A DNA stretch of 64,000 bases from positions 2,581,303-2,645,302 of the forward strand of contig OX419759.1 of NCBI GenBank assembly GCA_948567375.1. Direction: 5' to 3'. A program made the position numbers and the translations under genes. Under the pieces are notes generated by a model. The model was not told where the DNA came from. It did no database searches and saw only the letters and a list, made by a program, of their open reading frames with translations. Source of the DNA: Lunularia cruciata (lineage: Eukaryota; Streptophyta; Marchantiopsida; Lunulariales; Lunulariaceae). Positions 52,930 to 64,000 of the stretch are shown here, piece after piece. Numbering within the stretch: the first letter of the stretch is position 1; every line of letters starts with the position of its first letter.

Positions 52930-55880
52930 CCTCATATCTTGTTAGATTGAAAATTAGGAAGAGTATTTGGAATGTATGAGGTTCGTAGTAGCATCTCTAC
53001 ACTATGTTATCATTCTAGGTTTACCTTGGCTTAAACATCATAAGGTTCAATTTGATTGAACCCAATAACAAATTCAAATACAACACCAAGGTAAAAATTA
53101 TTGATTAGGTTGTCTATCACCTTTGAATAAGACATCTAAGAATATCCAATCCCAAAATGAAAAGCTTATTAGTAAAGCAACCATAGACTAAGCTTTGGAG
53201 AAACATATTCCTATTTTTGCAATGTGGATCAAGCCACTTGTGTGCATGAGAAATCTAATTAGAGCCAAAAAGCCTCATCAAGCAATGGTTAATCAATTAC
53301 TTCAAGAGTTTGCAGATATGTTTCCAAATCATTTGCCAAAGGGGTTACCCTTTGATTGTGGTATACCTTTCAAGATAGAATTATTGCCAAGAAATACTCT
53401 AATGAGTAGATCAATCTATCGGCTCTCACAACAAGAGTTAGAAGAGCTTTGAATAACATTGACAAAGTTGTTAGATAAATATTTGCTATGATATAGTACA
53501 TTTCCTTGGGGAACATTGGAAGGATAAAACTTTGTTTTTTTATTTATTATCATGATCTCAATTAAAAAAATTGAAAAATGTATATCTTTTGCCTCAAATT
53601 GATGACTTGCTAAAGCAATTGAGTAAAGTTCTTGCATGATATTTCTCCAAGTTGATTCTTTGATGTGGCTATTGACAAATTCCCATTGATAGGGAGAATA
53701 AAACAAAGACTACCTTTTGCACAAGGTATGGGATATTTTGAATGGATAGTTCTACCTTTTGGGCTCACTAATGCTCTAATGGTCTTATGGATCAGATGCA
53801 TTGAATATTGGATGAGCTATTAGATCAATGCGTGATGGTATTCTTGGATGATATTTTAATCTATAGTTAGACAAACCAAAACATATGATCATGTATGAGA
53901 AAGCCTAAGATGACTACATTAATGGAAGTTTATTGCAAGAAGTCAAAGTGTACCTTTGGGCAGAAAGAAGTTACCTTTTGGGTCATAAGGTCTTGTTAAA
54001 GGGAATCAACATGGAAGAAGAGAAATCAAGGCCATCATTGATTGGCCAACTCCAAAAGATGCCATAGAACTATGAGCATTTAATAAAATTGGTAAACTTT
54101 TTACCAAAGGTTCATCCACTACTGTGCTCATGCAACCTCACCATTGACCAATCTCTTAAGGATGACCTCAAGCTTTCAATGGACCACCAAGCACAAAGAG
54201 ACATTCAAGAAACTGAAGCATATGGTGTCCTCACGACCCATCTTTCAACCATATGATGCTCAACTACCTTGTATGATTGATTTTGATTGTTCTAACTTTA
54301 CCATTGGAGTTATATTGTAGCAAGAATTTCTAGATGTGTTACATCCCATTGTCTTTGTGTTGCACCAACTAAACAAAATAAAAATAAATTACTTTGCTTG
54401 AGATTGAGAGCAACTAGCAATGGTACATGCCACTAAGATATGGAAATGTTATCTCTTGGAGAAACAAATGATTTTGCAAATCAATCACAAACTCTTGTTG
54501 CAAACATTAGATTTGGAGCACATGAAGAGTCAACATCATCAATGGGAGGAAAAATTACAATCTTCTGAATCAAGCTTGAGTACAAGCCTGACATGTTCCA
54601 TGTCATCCTTGATGCCCTATCACAACAACTAGATCTGAAGACTCTTCCTAAATCTCTAATCTCGATAGCAATTATAATAGTGTCAATTGACTTGAAGGTC
54701 CAAATCAAGTTTAGAATCACTTTACATCAAGACTCCTTCCTTTAGATAGTACAAGGTTGTCTTGGAGCATATGACAAGGATTATACCTTGTCAACACTCA
54801 CAAATGGACTTCTATATTGCGAGAACCGCATCTATGTTCTAGCTATTGGTGATGTATGCTTGGTGTGCATGACTTACCAATTGCATAACACATGGGGGTA
54901 GACAAGATCTTGAGTACTCTAAAGCAACAACAGTGGTCAAAAAACATGAACATGAAGTTCAAGACTTTGTTCAATCTTGTGAGAGTTACCAACGCAATAA
55001 AACTAGCAACTAGAAATTAGATGGACTACTCCAACCACTTCCTTTCTCATCTACTCAATGGAAACATGTGAGTTAAGATCTCATCACATCTTTGCAAAGG
55101 ACAAACCAAGGTCATATAACAATCATGGTATTTTGATTAGCTTAGTAAGCAAATTTATTTGGCACCAACCTCTAATACAATGGATATTCCAACATTGGTC
55201 CAAATCTACTTTGACAATGTCTTCAAGCATCATGGGATACCTTGTGTCTTCACCTTTGACCTGGATCCCCAATTCATTGGTAAATTTTGGCAAGCACTCT
55301 TTTGACTACTCAATACTAAGTTTGCTTTGTCCATAGCTTATCATCCTTAAACCAATGGATAACCCAAATCTGAAAATTGCACCCTAGAGGATATAATTTT
55401 TGCATTTGCTAATGTTCAACATACCAATTGGGATGCTTGCCTTATGGCTTGTTGAGTTTACTTACATAACTCCAAGTATGCAAGCACTTGATTCTCTCCC
55501 TCCTTCCTTAATTTTGGCAAAGACACACTTGTTCCAAATTCCCTTCTTGCTCCTCTGCCATCTCACATTCCTCATACTTCCACCTTCTTGTTCATAATAT
55601 CTCACTCCTTATAGCAAGCCAAACCTCATCTCCTCATTGCTCAAAATTGTCAAAAATAATATGCAAATTAGCATCATCATGATCATACCTTTGAACTAGA
55701 TGATAAGGTCATGTTTTCTTCTAATAACCTACACCTCCTACTTGATATCCAAGATTTTAAACTTGCATCTAATTGGGATAGGTCCATTTGATGTTACCTA
55801 AATCGTTTCTCTTGTTGCTTACATCTTGCCTTGCCCAATCATATGCAAATCCATCTTGTCTTTCATATTTTAAAGTTGAA
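52930..55880 (+). pseudogene. pol: E5 pol remnant
   Basis: From the protease end through RT, RNase H and integrase. The frame 53195-53452 covers the spacer and RT start (FDCGIPFKIELLPRNT, SIYRLSQQELEEL). FLDDIL is intact but surrounded by stops. Integrase words appear at about 55080-55330 (MSSSIMGYLVS in the wrong frame; the acidic residues lie near 55060 and 55260). Confidence 0.7.
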
Positions 55881-55897
55881 ATCTCTTCCTCTTCTAC

Positions 55898-56101
55898 TTG
55901 TATCCGACTCCTCCTCCTCCCATCCCTATCAACAATCATGAGGACTATGAAGTTGATCATATCATTGTACAAAGTAATATCCAACGTGACCGCTTACAAT
56001 GCATTGAGTACAAAGTTGTTGGAAATTGTATCTCCTTCATGATACAAATAAGAGTCTCTTTCTCATCTCCACAATGCACAAATGGCCATGTAAGATTTTA
56101 A
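55898..56101 (+). pseudogene. E5 chromodomain remnant
   Basis: INNHEDYEVDHIIVQSNIQR then LQCIEYKV, the first half of a chromodomain; the second half (normally KGYP..ATWE) is altered to VGNCISFMIQ. Confidence 0.7.
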
Positions 56102-56147
56102 AGATTCCATGGTGACAAGGAAGTCATCAACTAGGTATGGGAGAATA

Positions 56148-56583
56148 TGCAACAATATGGAGTTAATAGTAGAAGCTAATGAGTTAGCAAATATGCCAAA
56201 TTAGCCAAGCAATCTAAGAATGTTCTAGAAACATCTAAGAAACTTCTTGGCACATTCTAAATATCAAGTAAAGAGTATTCCAAGTAGATAGCTTCTAAAA
56301 GGAAGCTTCTTAGGAGGTTTCTTGACTAGCTTAGCTTGCATGCCAACTAAGTGGCTCCTAGGAGGAAGCTTCTTTGGAATCTTCCCGATTGGCTTAGGTT
56401 GCATTCCAAGAAGGTGGCTTCTAGTAGAAAGCGTCCTTGGAAACTTCCCAAGAGCCTTGTATTCCTATAAATACCAAAGTCCAATCTCATGCTAGGCATT
56501 CAAAGTTTCATTCATTCAAGAGTCTCAATATGATTTCCCACTTTGGTCTTCCATTCTTTTATTTCTCTCCTTGGTCTTTTATA
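56148..56583 (+). repeat. 3' LTR of E5
   Basis: TGCAACAATATGG to GGTCTTTTATA, after the tract tatgggagaata. Perfect heat-shock element AGAATGTTCTAGAAA at 56217-56231. Confidence 0.85.
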
Positions 56584-56951
56584 GTTGCTCTATCAAAGAA
56601 GATTGTAAATTTTTGATCCAATCTGATGATAGGGAAGCAAAGGATGTAAAGTCCTCTTGTACCTATGGAGATATGTTGCCTCTTTTTTACCATAATAACA
56701 CCTAAGGAGAAAAAGATTGCTCCTCCACCTTGATCACATACATCTCCAAGACTTGCCTATTAGCAACCACAAAACATGAGGAAAGTAAAGGTGTAGAGAG
56801 AGCACAACTACCCAAAAATGCTATAATACAACCCATTTTAGATGCTAACCACTCCCACAAGTTGATCAATATCCCCAGAGCAGTCACAAAAGGTTAGACA
56901 AAGCATGTGTAAGCTCAAGTGTCAACAGTCTTGATGTGATCAATCACCTTA
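56584..56951 (-). mobile_element. R2-like copy 2, third piece with RT deletion
   Basis: 56584-56830 matches about 26418-26650 and then jumps to sequence matching 28420-28545, so about 1.8 kb holding the RT is missing. Ends at the CACCTTA repeat. Confidence 0.75.
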
Positions 56952-57619
56952 TATAGTACCACATTTTTGTTTTTGGCAGCTTTTAGGATAGGAAGTCATA
57001 TTTGAAGTAGAAAAGAAGGTTAGATGAAGGAAATTGGCAGATTTGGATCCAAATTAGGAAATCTGATCCAACCCAAGGAAGTCAAATTTGTAGCAAAGGA
57101 AAAGAAGACTCAAATCCGACTTGGGGGGATAGAAGATCCAAAGTGAGGATACTTTGCATTGGAGTAATCAAAAGATCTTCAATTGCAAACTTGACTTGGG
57201 TTGTACCAACCAAGAAATTACACTTGTCATGAATGGCTACCTCATGTGAAGTTATACAAGAAAGTGACAAGAGTAAAACATGCATTAGGTATGATTTTTG
57301 ATTGAGTTTCAACTAAAGAATGACCAAACTTTGGAGAGGTTTAAAATCAAGATTTGGCAAAAGGAATTTCACAATGTTGAGTAAAGTTCATCCTACAACT
57401 TTGTGCAATTTGGAGAATTAGGTTAGAATCACAAGCCAAGTCATAGGATTCTTGTGTGCAAAGCCAAGTCAAGAAGAGCAAGTCAGGATGCCACTCAAGG
57501 AAGGTTGCCATGTTTTTGCCATCTTGGTCAAAAATCTTGTTATTAGGAGAGTATACATGATTTCCTGATTCAAGGTTCTAAGCCAAATTTGGATCATTTT
57601 CCTTGCATGGAATTGGAAC

Positions 57620-57916
57620 TTGAGTTTTCTAAGATTCATGACAAAGATAGCCGCAAGAAACTATGAGGACAGTTTGAGTGCAAAGGAGAGAAGAAGAAAC
57701 CTTACCAATTACATTGAAGCTATTTGGAGGTTGGTGTTGAGGAATGATGTAGGAGAACCTATGGGGATCATCTTGGATCAAAAGTGTGATGCTTTGGAGC
57801 AAAAAAAGGAGTTGAAGGTGTCCTTTAGTGAACCATGGAAGAAGAATGGGTATAAGGTGGACCTTATAAGGCAAAGTATTATTAAGGAGCATGATGGCAA
57901 TGATGTCAATGAGTGA
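57620..57916 (+). CDS. ORF of unknown function in the 3.7-kb insert
   Basis: 99 codons, basic and charged, beginning MSFLRFMTKIAARNYEDSLS and containing RRRNLTNYIEAIWRLVLRN. No known domain recognised. It may be the first exon-like part of the coiled-coil protein that follows. Confidence 0.3.
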   Translation: MSFLRFMTKIAARNYEDSLSAKERRRNLTNYIEAIWRLVLRNDVGEPMGIILDQKCDALEQKKELKVSFSEPWKKNGYKVDLIRQSIIKEHDGNDVNE

Positions 57917-59029
57917 AGTTGGAGTGCACCACCTATGTAACAAAGCAATAGGTGGTGTTTTCCCATCTAATTTTCACATAAGCAAGCATGAATTAGGTGG
58001 GTTGCTTCTATCGACAAACAAGGTAGATGGTGGGGCAATGGAGAATAGATATGCTGCAATACTACTTTGTACCCTTTGTGGTGCATTTCTATTTGGGATT
58101 GAATCTGCACTCCAATACAAAGTATGGTGTCACACTTCTACCTAGACTTATGATGAGTCCTGGATCAAGAAGATACACGTTTCATGGCAGAGGTAAGGAG
58201 GAACAATCAGTAGTTTTCCATGATGGGACATGAGAAGAAAATATCAATCCCAATGCCAAAGCCAAAGAAAAGCACCTGATGCAAGGATAGCATCTCCTTG
58301 GTGAAGAGGAGAACTGCTAAGCATTTGAACTTGAGTCGAGCAATAGCCGTGGTCAACTAATGAGTCAAGAGTAATGAGTTGAGCAGCAAGAGCAAAGGTG
58401 AGCCCAAAGTGCAACAACCAGCTAGGGAAGCAAAAGACAATGGATCAAATCGAGAGCTTCACAAGGAGATCAAGTACATGGAAGGCAATGATACTTTGTG
58501 CATGGACTTGCAAAAATTTTACATTCCAAAGGAGAGAAGGGAGGAAGAACTGAGGATGGTAGTCCAATGAGGAATCCAATCTTGTTGCATTGCCAAGGCA
58601 AGTCTAGTCGGGGCAAGTGAATCCAAGGAGGAAGAAAGTTTGGAAAGAGTTTATCTAAAGGTGAGGAGATCCCGACTTTGGATCAAAGTGAAAATGGACA
58701 CGTCCAAAGATGAAGAAGGACTTGAAGACAATACTTTCTAGGGAGTGAACTATTTGTCTATTGTTGTATGTATTCTATTGGTGTATCTACAAGAACAGAT
58801 GCAAGAAGTGAAGACATAGCATCTAGAGGTGAATAACAAGCTATAGATGGTGAGGGCATTGAGTGTAGATATAACTCGTAAAGGTCATGTTGGCCCAAAG
58901 TTTACAAGAAGCCAAAGTACTTTGGGTTGACATTGTTTTTCAACAACAAAGCCCAACAGACCTACAAGGTAGCTACAACCAATGAGGCAAGTATTTGTTG
59001 CACCAGAAAGAAGAATTATCGGAGCAAAA

Positions 59030-59629
59030 GAAGGCTCTTGAGAAGATGAAGGAAGAATTGGAGGGCATGCAGACTGATTTACATCACCATACTACATAAA
59101 TTTGATTACATGAACAAAGTATGGCGGAACTAAGGCGGGTGATTGCAAAGAAGGATAGGGATTGGTAGAAGGAGAAAGCCAACCAAGCCGGAAAGAACAA
59201 CATCTTCTTGTCCAATATGCCAAAGCCCGTGTTGCTAATGTAAAAGGAGAAAAGAAGGTGATGGAGGAGAAACACACCATTAGATTGCAAAACCTCTAGA
59301 TGCAATTGTCAAAAGAGGTGATCCGATGCAAGTCACTTTCAATGAAAGAGATTTTGGGTCTATTGAGCAATGTTACTCAACATTTTAAGGCAATGCTTAC
59401 TACATGAGATGAAGCATAATTGGATGAGGCATACTTGCATGAGCTAAAGTTGTTAGTGCAAGAGAAGACACAAAAGAAGGCAAAGGAAGTAGTCTTGAAC
59501 AACTTACTCATTTGTCTTAGAGATAGAGTAGATAAGAAAATGATAAAAGTAGGAGAAAACATCTATCTTAGACTAGATTTGGTTAAAAAAAATGTAGATA
59601 GTCTCATTACCACCCTAAGCAAGAAGTAA
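59030..59629 (+). pseudogene. Coiled-coil protein remnant in the 3.7-kb insert
   Basis: Repeated heptad-like patterns of Leu/Ile and Glu/Lys over about 200 codons in one main direction, broken by several TAG codons. The last open part is 59420-59629 (KEVVLNNLLICLRDRVDKKM). Similar coiled-coil proteins occur in structural and gag-like families; the identity is unknown. Confidence 0.45.
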
Positions 59630-59950
59630 TCCAATCCAAAGTAGTTGAGATTGGAGTGCAAGTAACTTGGTGACTTATTCAAGTCATCTGAGATAGTTAG
59701 AGCAGAGAAGAGGAATAAGTTAGAATATCTATGACTTCAGTTGCAATGTAGATTGATGATGTGACTATACTAGCAATAGATGAAGACCCCAAAGTGCAAG
59801 AGACACTTGTAGTGGATTTGTGTGAAGAAGCAAAAGTCAAGGTAGTACTCGGATTGGATCCAAGTCAGTAGCAGTTATAGATCTGAAGTAGCAATTTTAT
59901 AATTGAGTTGTTTCATATCTATAACATGGTAGAAAGTAGTTGTAATAGTT

Positions 59951-59983
59951 AAGTAGTTTTTGTAGTTTTTGTAGTTTTTGTAA
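59951..59983 (+). repeat. 9-bp minisatellite
   Basis: tttttgtag repeated three times before tttttgtaacttg. Confidence 0.8.
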
Positions 59984-60661
59984 CTTGCAACTGGGCTGAC
60001 TATTTAGAGCAGCCATTCGGAGTACTTTGTATTCAATAATGAGCAGAAGAACAATTAAAGCAAAGTGTTGGTAAAGTACTCATCATTTTGCTTAATTTTG
60101 AGTCTCAATTAGGTGTTTTTATCTAAAAGTGTATGGAGAAATTTGGATTGCAAGGGAGAATTATTAGATGTTGGATTTCATTACTCTGCATTCCATTTTG
60201 TATGTTTGATCCTGAGTGGAGCACATCCAAAGTAATACCTTGATGGATCTATGAGAATTGAAGTGTTGTCATTTGTCATTTGTAGTAGTAGACAACAACA
60301 TGATGCGAAGCAACTTCGGACTAGGAAGTTGTACCTTTTATGGGAGTGTGGAATACAATTCCAAGAAGCCACTTCTTGGCGAAGTAGCCTTCTTTGTATC
60401 AATTTGAATTATCACAATTGATGTCAATTTGGATTGGAATTGAAGAATTGTGATTTTGAGTGACAATTATTTGTGGCAAGATCTCTATTGAGCATTGGCT
60501 ACTCTCTTTTGGGTGTTGTTTCTACCTAAGAGCATAAAGATATAACCAAGAGAACTACAAAGTTACTTTTACTTTGCATTTGAACATTCCTTTCCTATAT
60601 CTTTGTGGCAATGAACGATTACTCATGCATTACCACAAAAGTGATACATACTAGGTTGTCA

Positions 60662-61220
60662 CACCTTACATGAATATCCCAAGTGATCCAATCATAATCC
60701 TTGAGCATCTTTCACACATGAGCCTTTACATTTGTGAGTGAAAGAGTCAAGGATACATCAAGCATTGTGTATCCTATGTCATCATGCACTATCTCATAAG
60801 GTGAAATGAAACCATAGCTAGCACAAAATTAATTATAGAACCATATATTATTATTCCCCATATCCATAAAATCATAACACATTCACGTCCCATCTCACAT
60901 AAATATATACTAAATTTCAATGCTCTAATTATTATATTTTTATGATTTTCAGTTAATAATTTTCAAATTAAATTCTAATAAAATTAAAAAATCTCAACCT
61001 GTAGCGTTCATTATAAATTAATCACTCCGAATTGTGAAAAGAAAATTCTAAATATTATATTTTTTCTACTAATTTTTTATAAATTTTATTTATATATCAA
61101 TAGAATAAAATAAAATATTATACTTTTCACTTGTGAGGTATAAACTGATATATTCTCAAAATAACTAAATTTTTCTTCTCTTTCATCGCCTCCCGAGAGC
61201 CATTCCGTGGGACTGCTGTT
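60662..61220 (-). mobile_element. R2-like copy 2, 5' end
   Basis: Matches 28540-29165 of copy 1 (zinc-finger coding start and 5' region). The zinc-finger region is decayed. Ends at the 10-bp TSD at 61221. Confidence 0.75.
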
Positions 61221-61602
61221 GTGATATAATGGGTAGTTTTGGGTACATGGATCCTGAGACTCCGAGTAGGTATAAGTTCTCCACGATAGTGACGTCAACG
61301 CCACGGGTGTCGTCTTGCTGGAATGTATCACCCAGCAACCTGCGTTGGCGAGAAAGCAAAGGAGAAGTTCTTCTTCCAGCGAGAGTAATCCCTGTCCTTA
61401 ATTCCGGGCGTTTGGAGGAGATTGTTGATCCAGCAATTTCAGAAACGCTCATGTCAGTTTCACGGAATTAGCAATTATATGTGTTGCAGAATTGGCTGTG
61501 AGGTGCTTGTATATAGGATCTAGACAGAGGCCGACCATGATGGAGCTTTTGGGAGTTTGCCAGCAATATGGAGATGGCACTATGAGTCTGGTCCTCTAGA
61601 CA
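61221..61602 (+). pseudogene. Receptor-like kinase, C-lobe part
   Basis: Starts GSFGYMDPE (subdomain VIII), then in a shifted frame SDVNATGVVLLECITQQPA, where SDVYSFGVVLLE is usual (subdomain IX). It returns to the first frame for ARVIPVLNSGRLEEIVDPAI, then continues in a third as ELAVRCLYIGSRQRPTMMEL (subdomain XI Arg) to the stop at 61600. It is the third piece of the gene at 29572. The left edge is the R2-like TSD, and the frames on both sides agree when the TSD is counted once. Confidence 0.8.
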
Positions 61603-61608
61603 CAGATC

Positions 61609-61908
61609 ATGAAGATTATGTCAAGAAAAAGCGTGACGTCGAAGCTAGTTGGAAATGTGCATGTGTTAGAAACACAGGGGAGATACAAGGGGTCGAGCTC
61701 GCTCACACCTGCTAGCACCGGGAGTAGCTTCCAGTTGAAGCATGCAACTGCTTTGGGGAAAGTGCTGGTGACATCATTTAGACGGTCAAGCCGAAGTATC
61801 TTGAGCAGATGTGTAGAGTATATCAGGTCGATTTCTCAGCGGGTGTATGGTGATGATATTGGTGTTTCTTTCGCAGGTCTAATGTCGAGCATTGTAGCAT
61901 GTAGGTAG
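61609..61908 (+). CDS. ORF downstream of the kinase, unknown
   Basis: 99 codons rich in Ser and Arg. It could be leftover kinase tail or chance. CpG-containing, unlike the repeats. Confidence 0.2.
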   Translation: MKIMSRKSVTSKLVGNVHVLETQGRYKGSSSLTPASTGSSFQLKHATALGKVLVTSFRRSSRSILSRCVEYIRSISQRVYGDDIGVSFAGLMSSIVACR

Positions 61909-64000
61909 TGGAGAGTTGTAAAAGTCTAGGCAGATCAACGCATAGCAACGATTAAGGAACTAACAACATAGACGTTATGTGAATCACGATTACTCAGAGC
62001 AGTTCAGCAAATTGGTCACTGCAAAGATGTACGGTGCAGGGCCAATCTGACCTAACACGCATTGCGGATTTGACAGTAGGCAGTTCTCTAGAGGGTATAC
62101 AGGAGCTTTGATAGTCAGTTCAAAGTGTTACTTTGGTGGTCATTGGATCCTGTATGTATGACATATATCGAATCTAGTGTTATTCATTTTACTCAAGCTT
62201 TTCTCCTGTGAGATGTCCTTGAGGAATGTAAGTAAAGCGGAATTTCATTGATCTGTCATGAAGTATTATCAGAAACGAGTCACAGTTGTTCACAGTAGAA
62301 CCCTGAATGTTTTGCGTATGCAGTTTATCATCTAATGAAGCAAATTGAAACTTTTGTGCGTTTTAGGTAACAAGTGTGTTTCTTTACCTCGTACAGGGAC
62401 AGAAGAGATACTTGCAACAACAGATACAACAGAGGTACTTGAAAGTGTGTACACAACATGTATCAATCTCATCATATGATATGTATTGCTTACTTGATAT
62501 GCGTTGCGTTGAATTGGACTAAAGATGATAACACTTTTACCAAATCGCTCTCTTGATTATATTAATCATTTTATAAGAAGTGTTTAGTTGAACAGGTTGT
62601 GCGACTTAGAATGTTACGAAATAGTATTTTAGTTGATGGTGTAGATTGCCATATGTATGATACGTAATGCAGAATATAAATTAATTGAGATGTAACTTAT
62701 TGTTTTACTCCATAGAAGCTAAAGTGTTATGTATGTTCTTCATTCTTCAATATTACTCTTCACTTCTTCGTTTTGTGTTTATATTACTCTAGTTACTCTA
62801 GATTATAAATTGCATACTTCAGTTCATAGTTTTGTGTTTATATTGTTCTAATCATTTATAAGTTGCGTAGAAGTTTGTCTCAAGCAATATCATACTGATT
62901 GTAGTGGATTGGACTCTGAATAAGAAGAAGTTCCTCTTTTCAAGTGGTAAAATATTCGTTCAACCTATATAGTTAATCAAAGAATATAATTGAGAATATA
63001 TTTTTGTCAAATGCTAACAATGCTACTTATGTGTTTGATATGAATATTAAGGTAGTTCCTACCACAATTTTCTACATATTATATACCTACATTTCCCTAT
63101 TGAATCAGAATTGCAATAAGAATATTTTTGGTTTTGATAAGAAAAAACTTTTAGATTGGTATAAGATCACCAAGAATGATACAAGAGATATGAAAACCAC
63201 TCAAATCGTCAACTTTCCAAGTTTTGATTTGATTTATAAGATGATAATAATCAGAATTATGCTTCTAAAAATTAAATTTAATTGCATATGGAAGAAGGAC
63301 AAGAAATAACGAGCTCCAATAAGTCAGATATAAACTAGAATCAATCCATTAAATATTATTTTGAAAAATAAAAAATTTGTAATTATCATCAAGATAGATT
63401 ATAGTCTACCACATACTATAGTAGCTTGGGTTAATGTGAGTTTTGAGAAAAATCATTACGCAAAATGAAATATTGCTTGAGGAAGAAACCTTAAACAAGT
63501 CGTAAATGATAAAGTATGAAACAGTAGAGAATAGGCTTTCTTAACGGCTTTGACAAGAAAAAGTAAAGCAAGACCGTGAGCAAGAAGAACATCTTGAACT
63601 ACACCAACATTGCATATAGAAGAAAAAAAGATAGTTATAGTAATTTTGGATACAAACTGCTTCGATTAAGAGAGTGTACGGCGAGTTGACTTTTGTAAAA
63701 AAAAAGCCTAATATCCAAGTGATAACAAACAATGTAACGGAGAGTATTGCATATGTTGTTTATTTTGGTATTATCACAGATTTTGGTGGATTTTTAGATA
63801 AAGATTTTTGAAATAGCTTTTGTTGAAATACTTTGAGCATATGACTAACAGAAAGAAGTGTTGTTAGAATTTTAAGGAAAATAGAAAAGTTATTGGTCAA
63901 TATATTGTTGAAAATGAAGAAAATAATATTTTTGGAGTAGGGCCCTACATTGGTACAAGAATTGAGAAATAATAATGCAGTGTAGTCTCCTACGACTAGA
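61909..64000. other. AT-rich DNA, no gene recognised
   Basis: Short frames only (for example 63004-63309, Asn/Lys/Ile-rich). No similarity seen to the other repeats in the window. Confidence 0.5.

Larger units (their letters stand above)
52471..56583 (+). mobile_element. Ty3-type chromovirus E5, gag deleted
   Basis: Plus-strand element with 5' LTR (52471-52910) and 3' LTR (56148-56583). Directly after the 5' LTR the sequence jumps to the protease end, so PBS, gag and most of the protease are missing. RT ([10 protein letters not shown] at about 53839-53868), RNase H (about 54270-54610), integrase (about 54870-55870) and chromodomain (HEDYEVDHIIVQSNIQRDRL, about 55936-55995) remain in pieces. 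It sits inside R2-like copy 2; no clean TSD. Confidence 0.85.
56952..60661 (+). mobile_element. 3.7-kb unclassified insert with coiled-coil frames
   Basis: Flanked by CACCTTA (56945-56951 and 60662-60668), 7 bp exact, and R2-like sequence is continuous across it. Coding-like frames are on the plus strand: 57620-57916, a weakly conserved-looking stretch at 58027-58233 (FVPFVVHFYLGLNL), and a long heptad-rich region about 59030-59629 broken by stops (EELEGMQTDL, MAELRRVIAKKDRDW, KLLVQEKTQKKAKEV). A 3' end-like segment (tttgtattcaataatgagc) is at about 60028. No RT, transposase or LTR seen. It could be a non-autonomous retroelement or a captured gene. Confidence 0.5.
42770..61220 (-). mobile_element. 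R2-like non-LTR element, copy 2, split by later insertions
   Basis: Pieces at 42770-43505 (3' end and endonuclease), 52264-52470, 56584-56951 (linker and part of the N-terminal ORF, with the RT deleted) and 60662-61220 (zinc-finger start and 5' region) follow the order of copy 1. The whole is bounded by GTGATATAAT at 42760-42769 and 61221-61230, a perfect 10-bp TSD. CpGs of copy 1 are mostly TpG or CpA here, so this copy is older. It lies antisense in the kinase gene. Confidence 0.8.

Noticed and set aside
63004-63309. 101-codon ORF near the right end
   Set aside because: Asn/Lys/Ile-rich composition expected of AT-rich non-coding DNA; no motif.

Overview
This window looks like a stretch of nuclear DNA from a land plant with a large, repeat-rich genome. 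The reasons are Ty3-type chromoviruses primed by an initiator-Met tRNA, several Ty1/copia elements, remains of a leucine-rich-repeat receptor kinase, and a retrocopy of a plant-type TMEM115 protein. I cannot name the species. Almost nothing here is an intact gene: the window is mostly repeats inserted into older repeats, with frameshifts and stops throughout.

Layout. (1) 1-7356 and 17975-24491 are two copies of one duplicated block: a minus-strand chromovirus (E1, E2), a scrap of an R2-like non-LTR element, a minus-strand copia remnant and a short plus-strand ORF. (2) 7357-14368 holds two plus-strand chromoviruses (E3, E3b), followed by a tandem duplication, a tRNA-like spot and about 1.4 kb of non-repeat DNA. 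(3) 24647-29508 holds local tandem repeats and a small TIR element with TTAA ends. Inside that TIR element lies the best copy of a non-LTR retrotransposon with an N-terminal zinc finger, a reverse transcriptase and a C-terminal CCHC plus restriction-like endonuclease (RLE), the R2-type architecture. (4) 29572-61602 is one receptor-kinase gene blown apart: LRRs and N-lobe at 29572-31700, catalytic loop at 42577-42769, C-lobe at 61221-61602. The first gap is a copia element (C1) that contains a TIR transposon and a second copia element (C3). C3 carries a TMEM115-like cDNA and a solo LTR. The second gap is a second R2-like copy, itself split by an unclassified insert holding chromovirus E4, by chromovirus E5, and by a 3.7 kb insert with a coiled-coil reading frame. 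(5) 61603-64000 is AT-rich with nothing recognised.

How the parts relate. Target-site duplications and matching reading frames order the events: the kinase was hit by C1 (TSD ACAAC/ACAAT) and by the R2-like element (TSD GTGATATAAT), and younger elements then landed in those. Two solo LTRs of a different family sit in the gag of E4, each with its own perfect 5-bp TSD.

Points of most interest: an RLE-type non-LTR retrotransposon in a plant; perfect heat-shock elements at a fixed place in most chromovirus LTRs; capture of a cellular cDNA directly behind a copia LTR and primer-binding site; and three perfect or near-perfect palindromes that relatives elsewhere in the window lack. All family names rest on motifs read by eye; no database search was possible.
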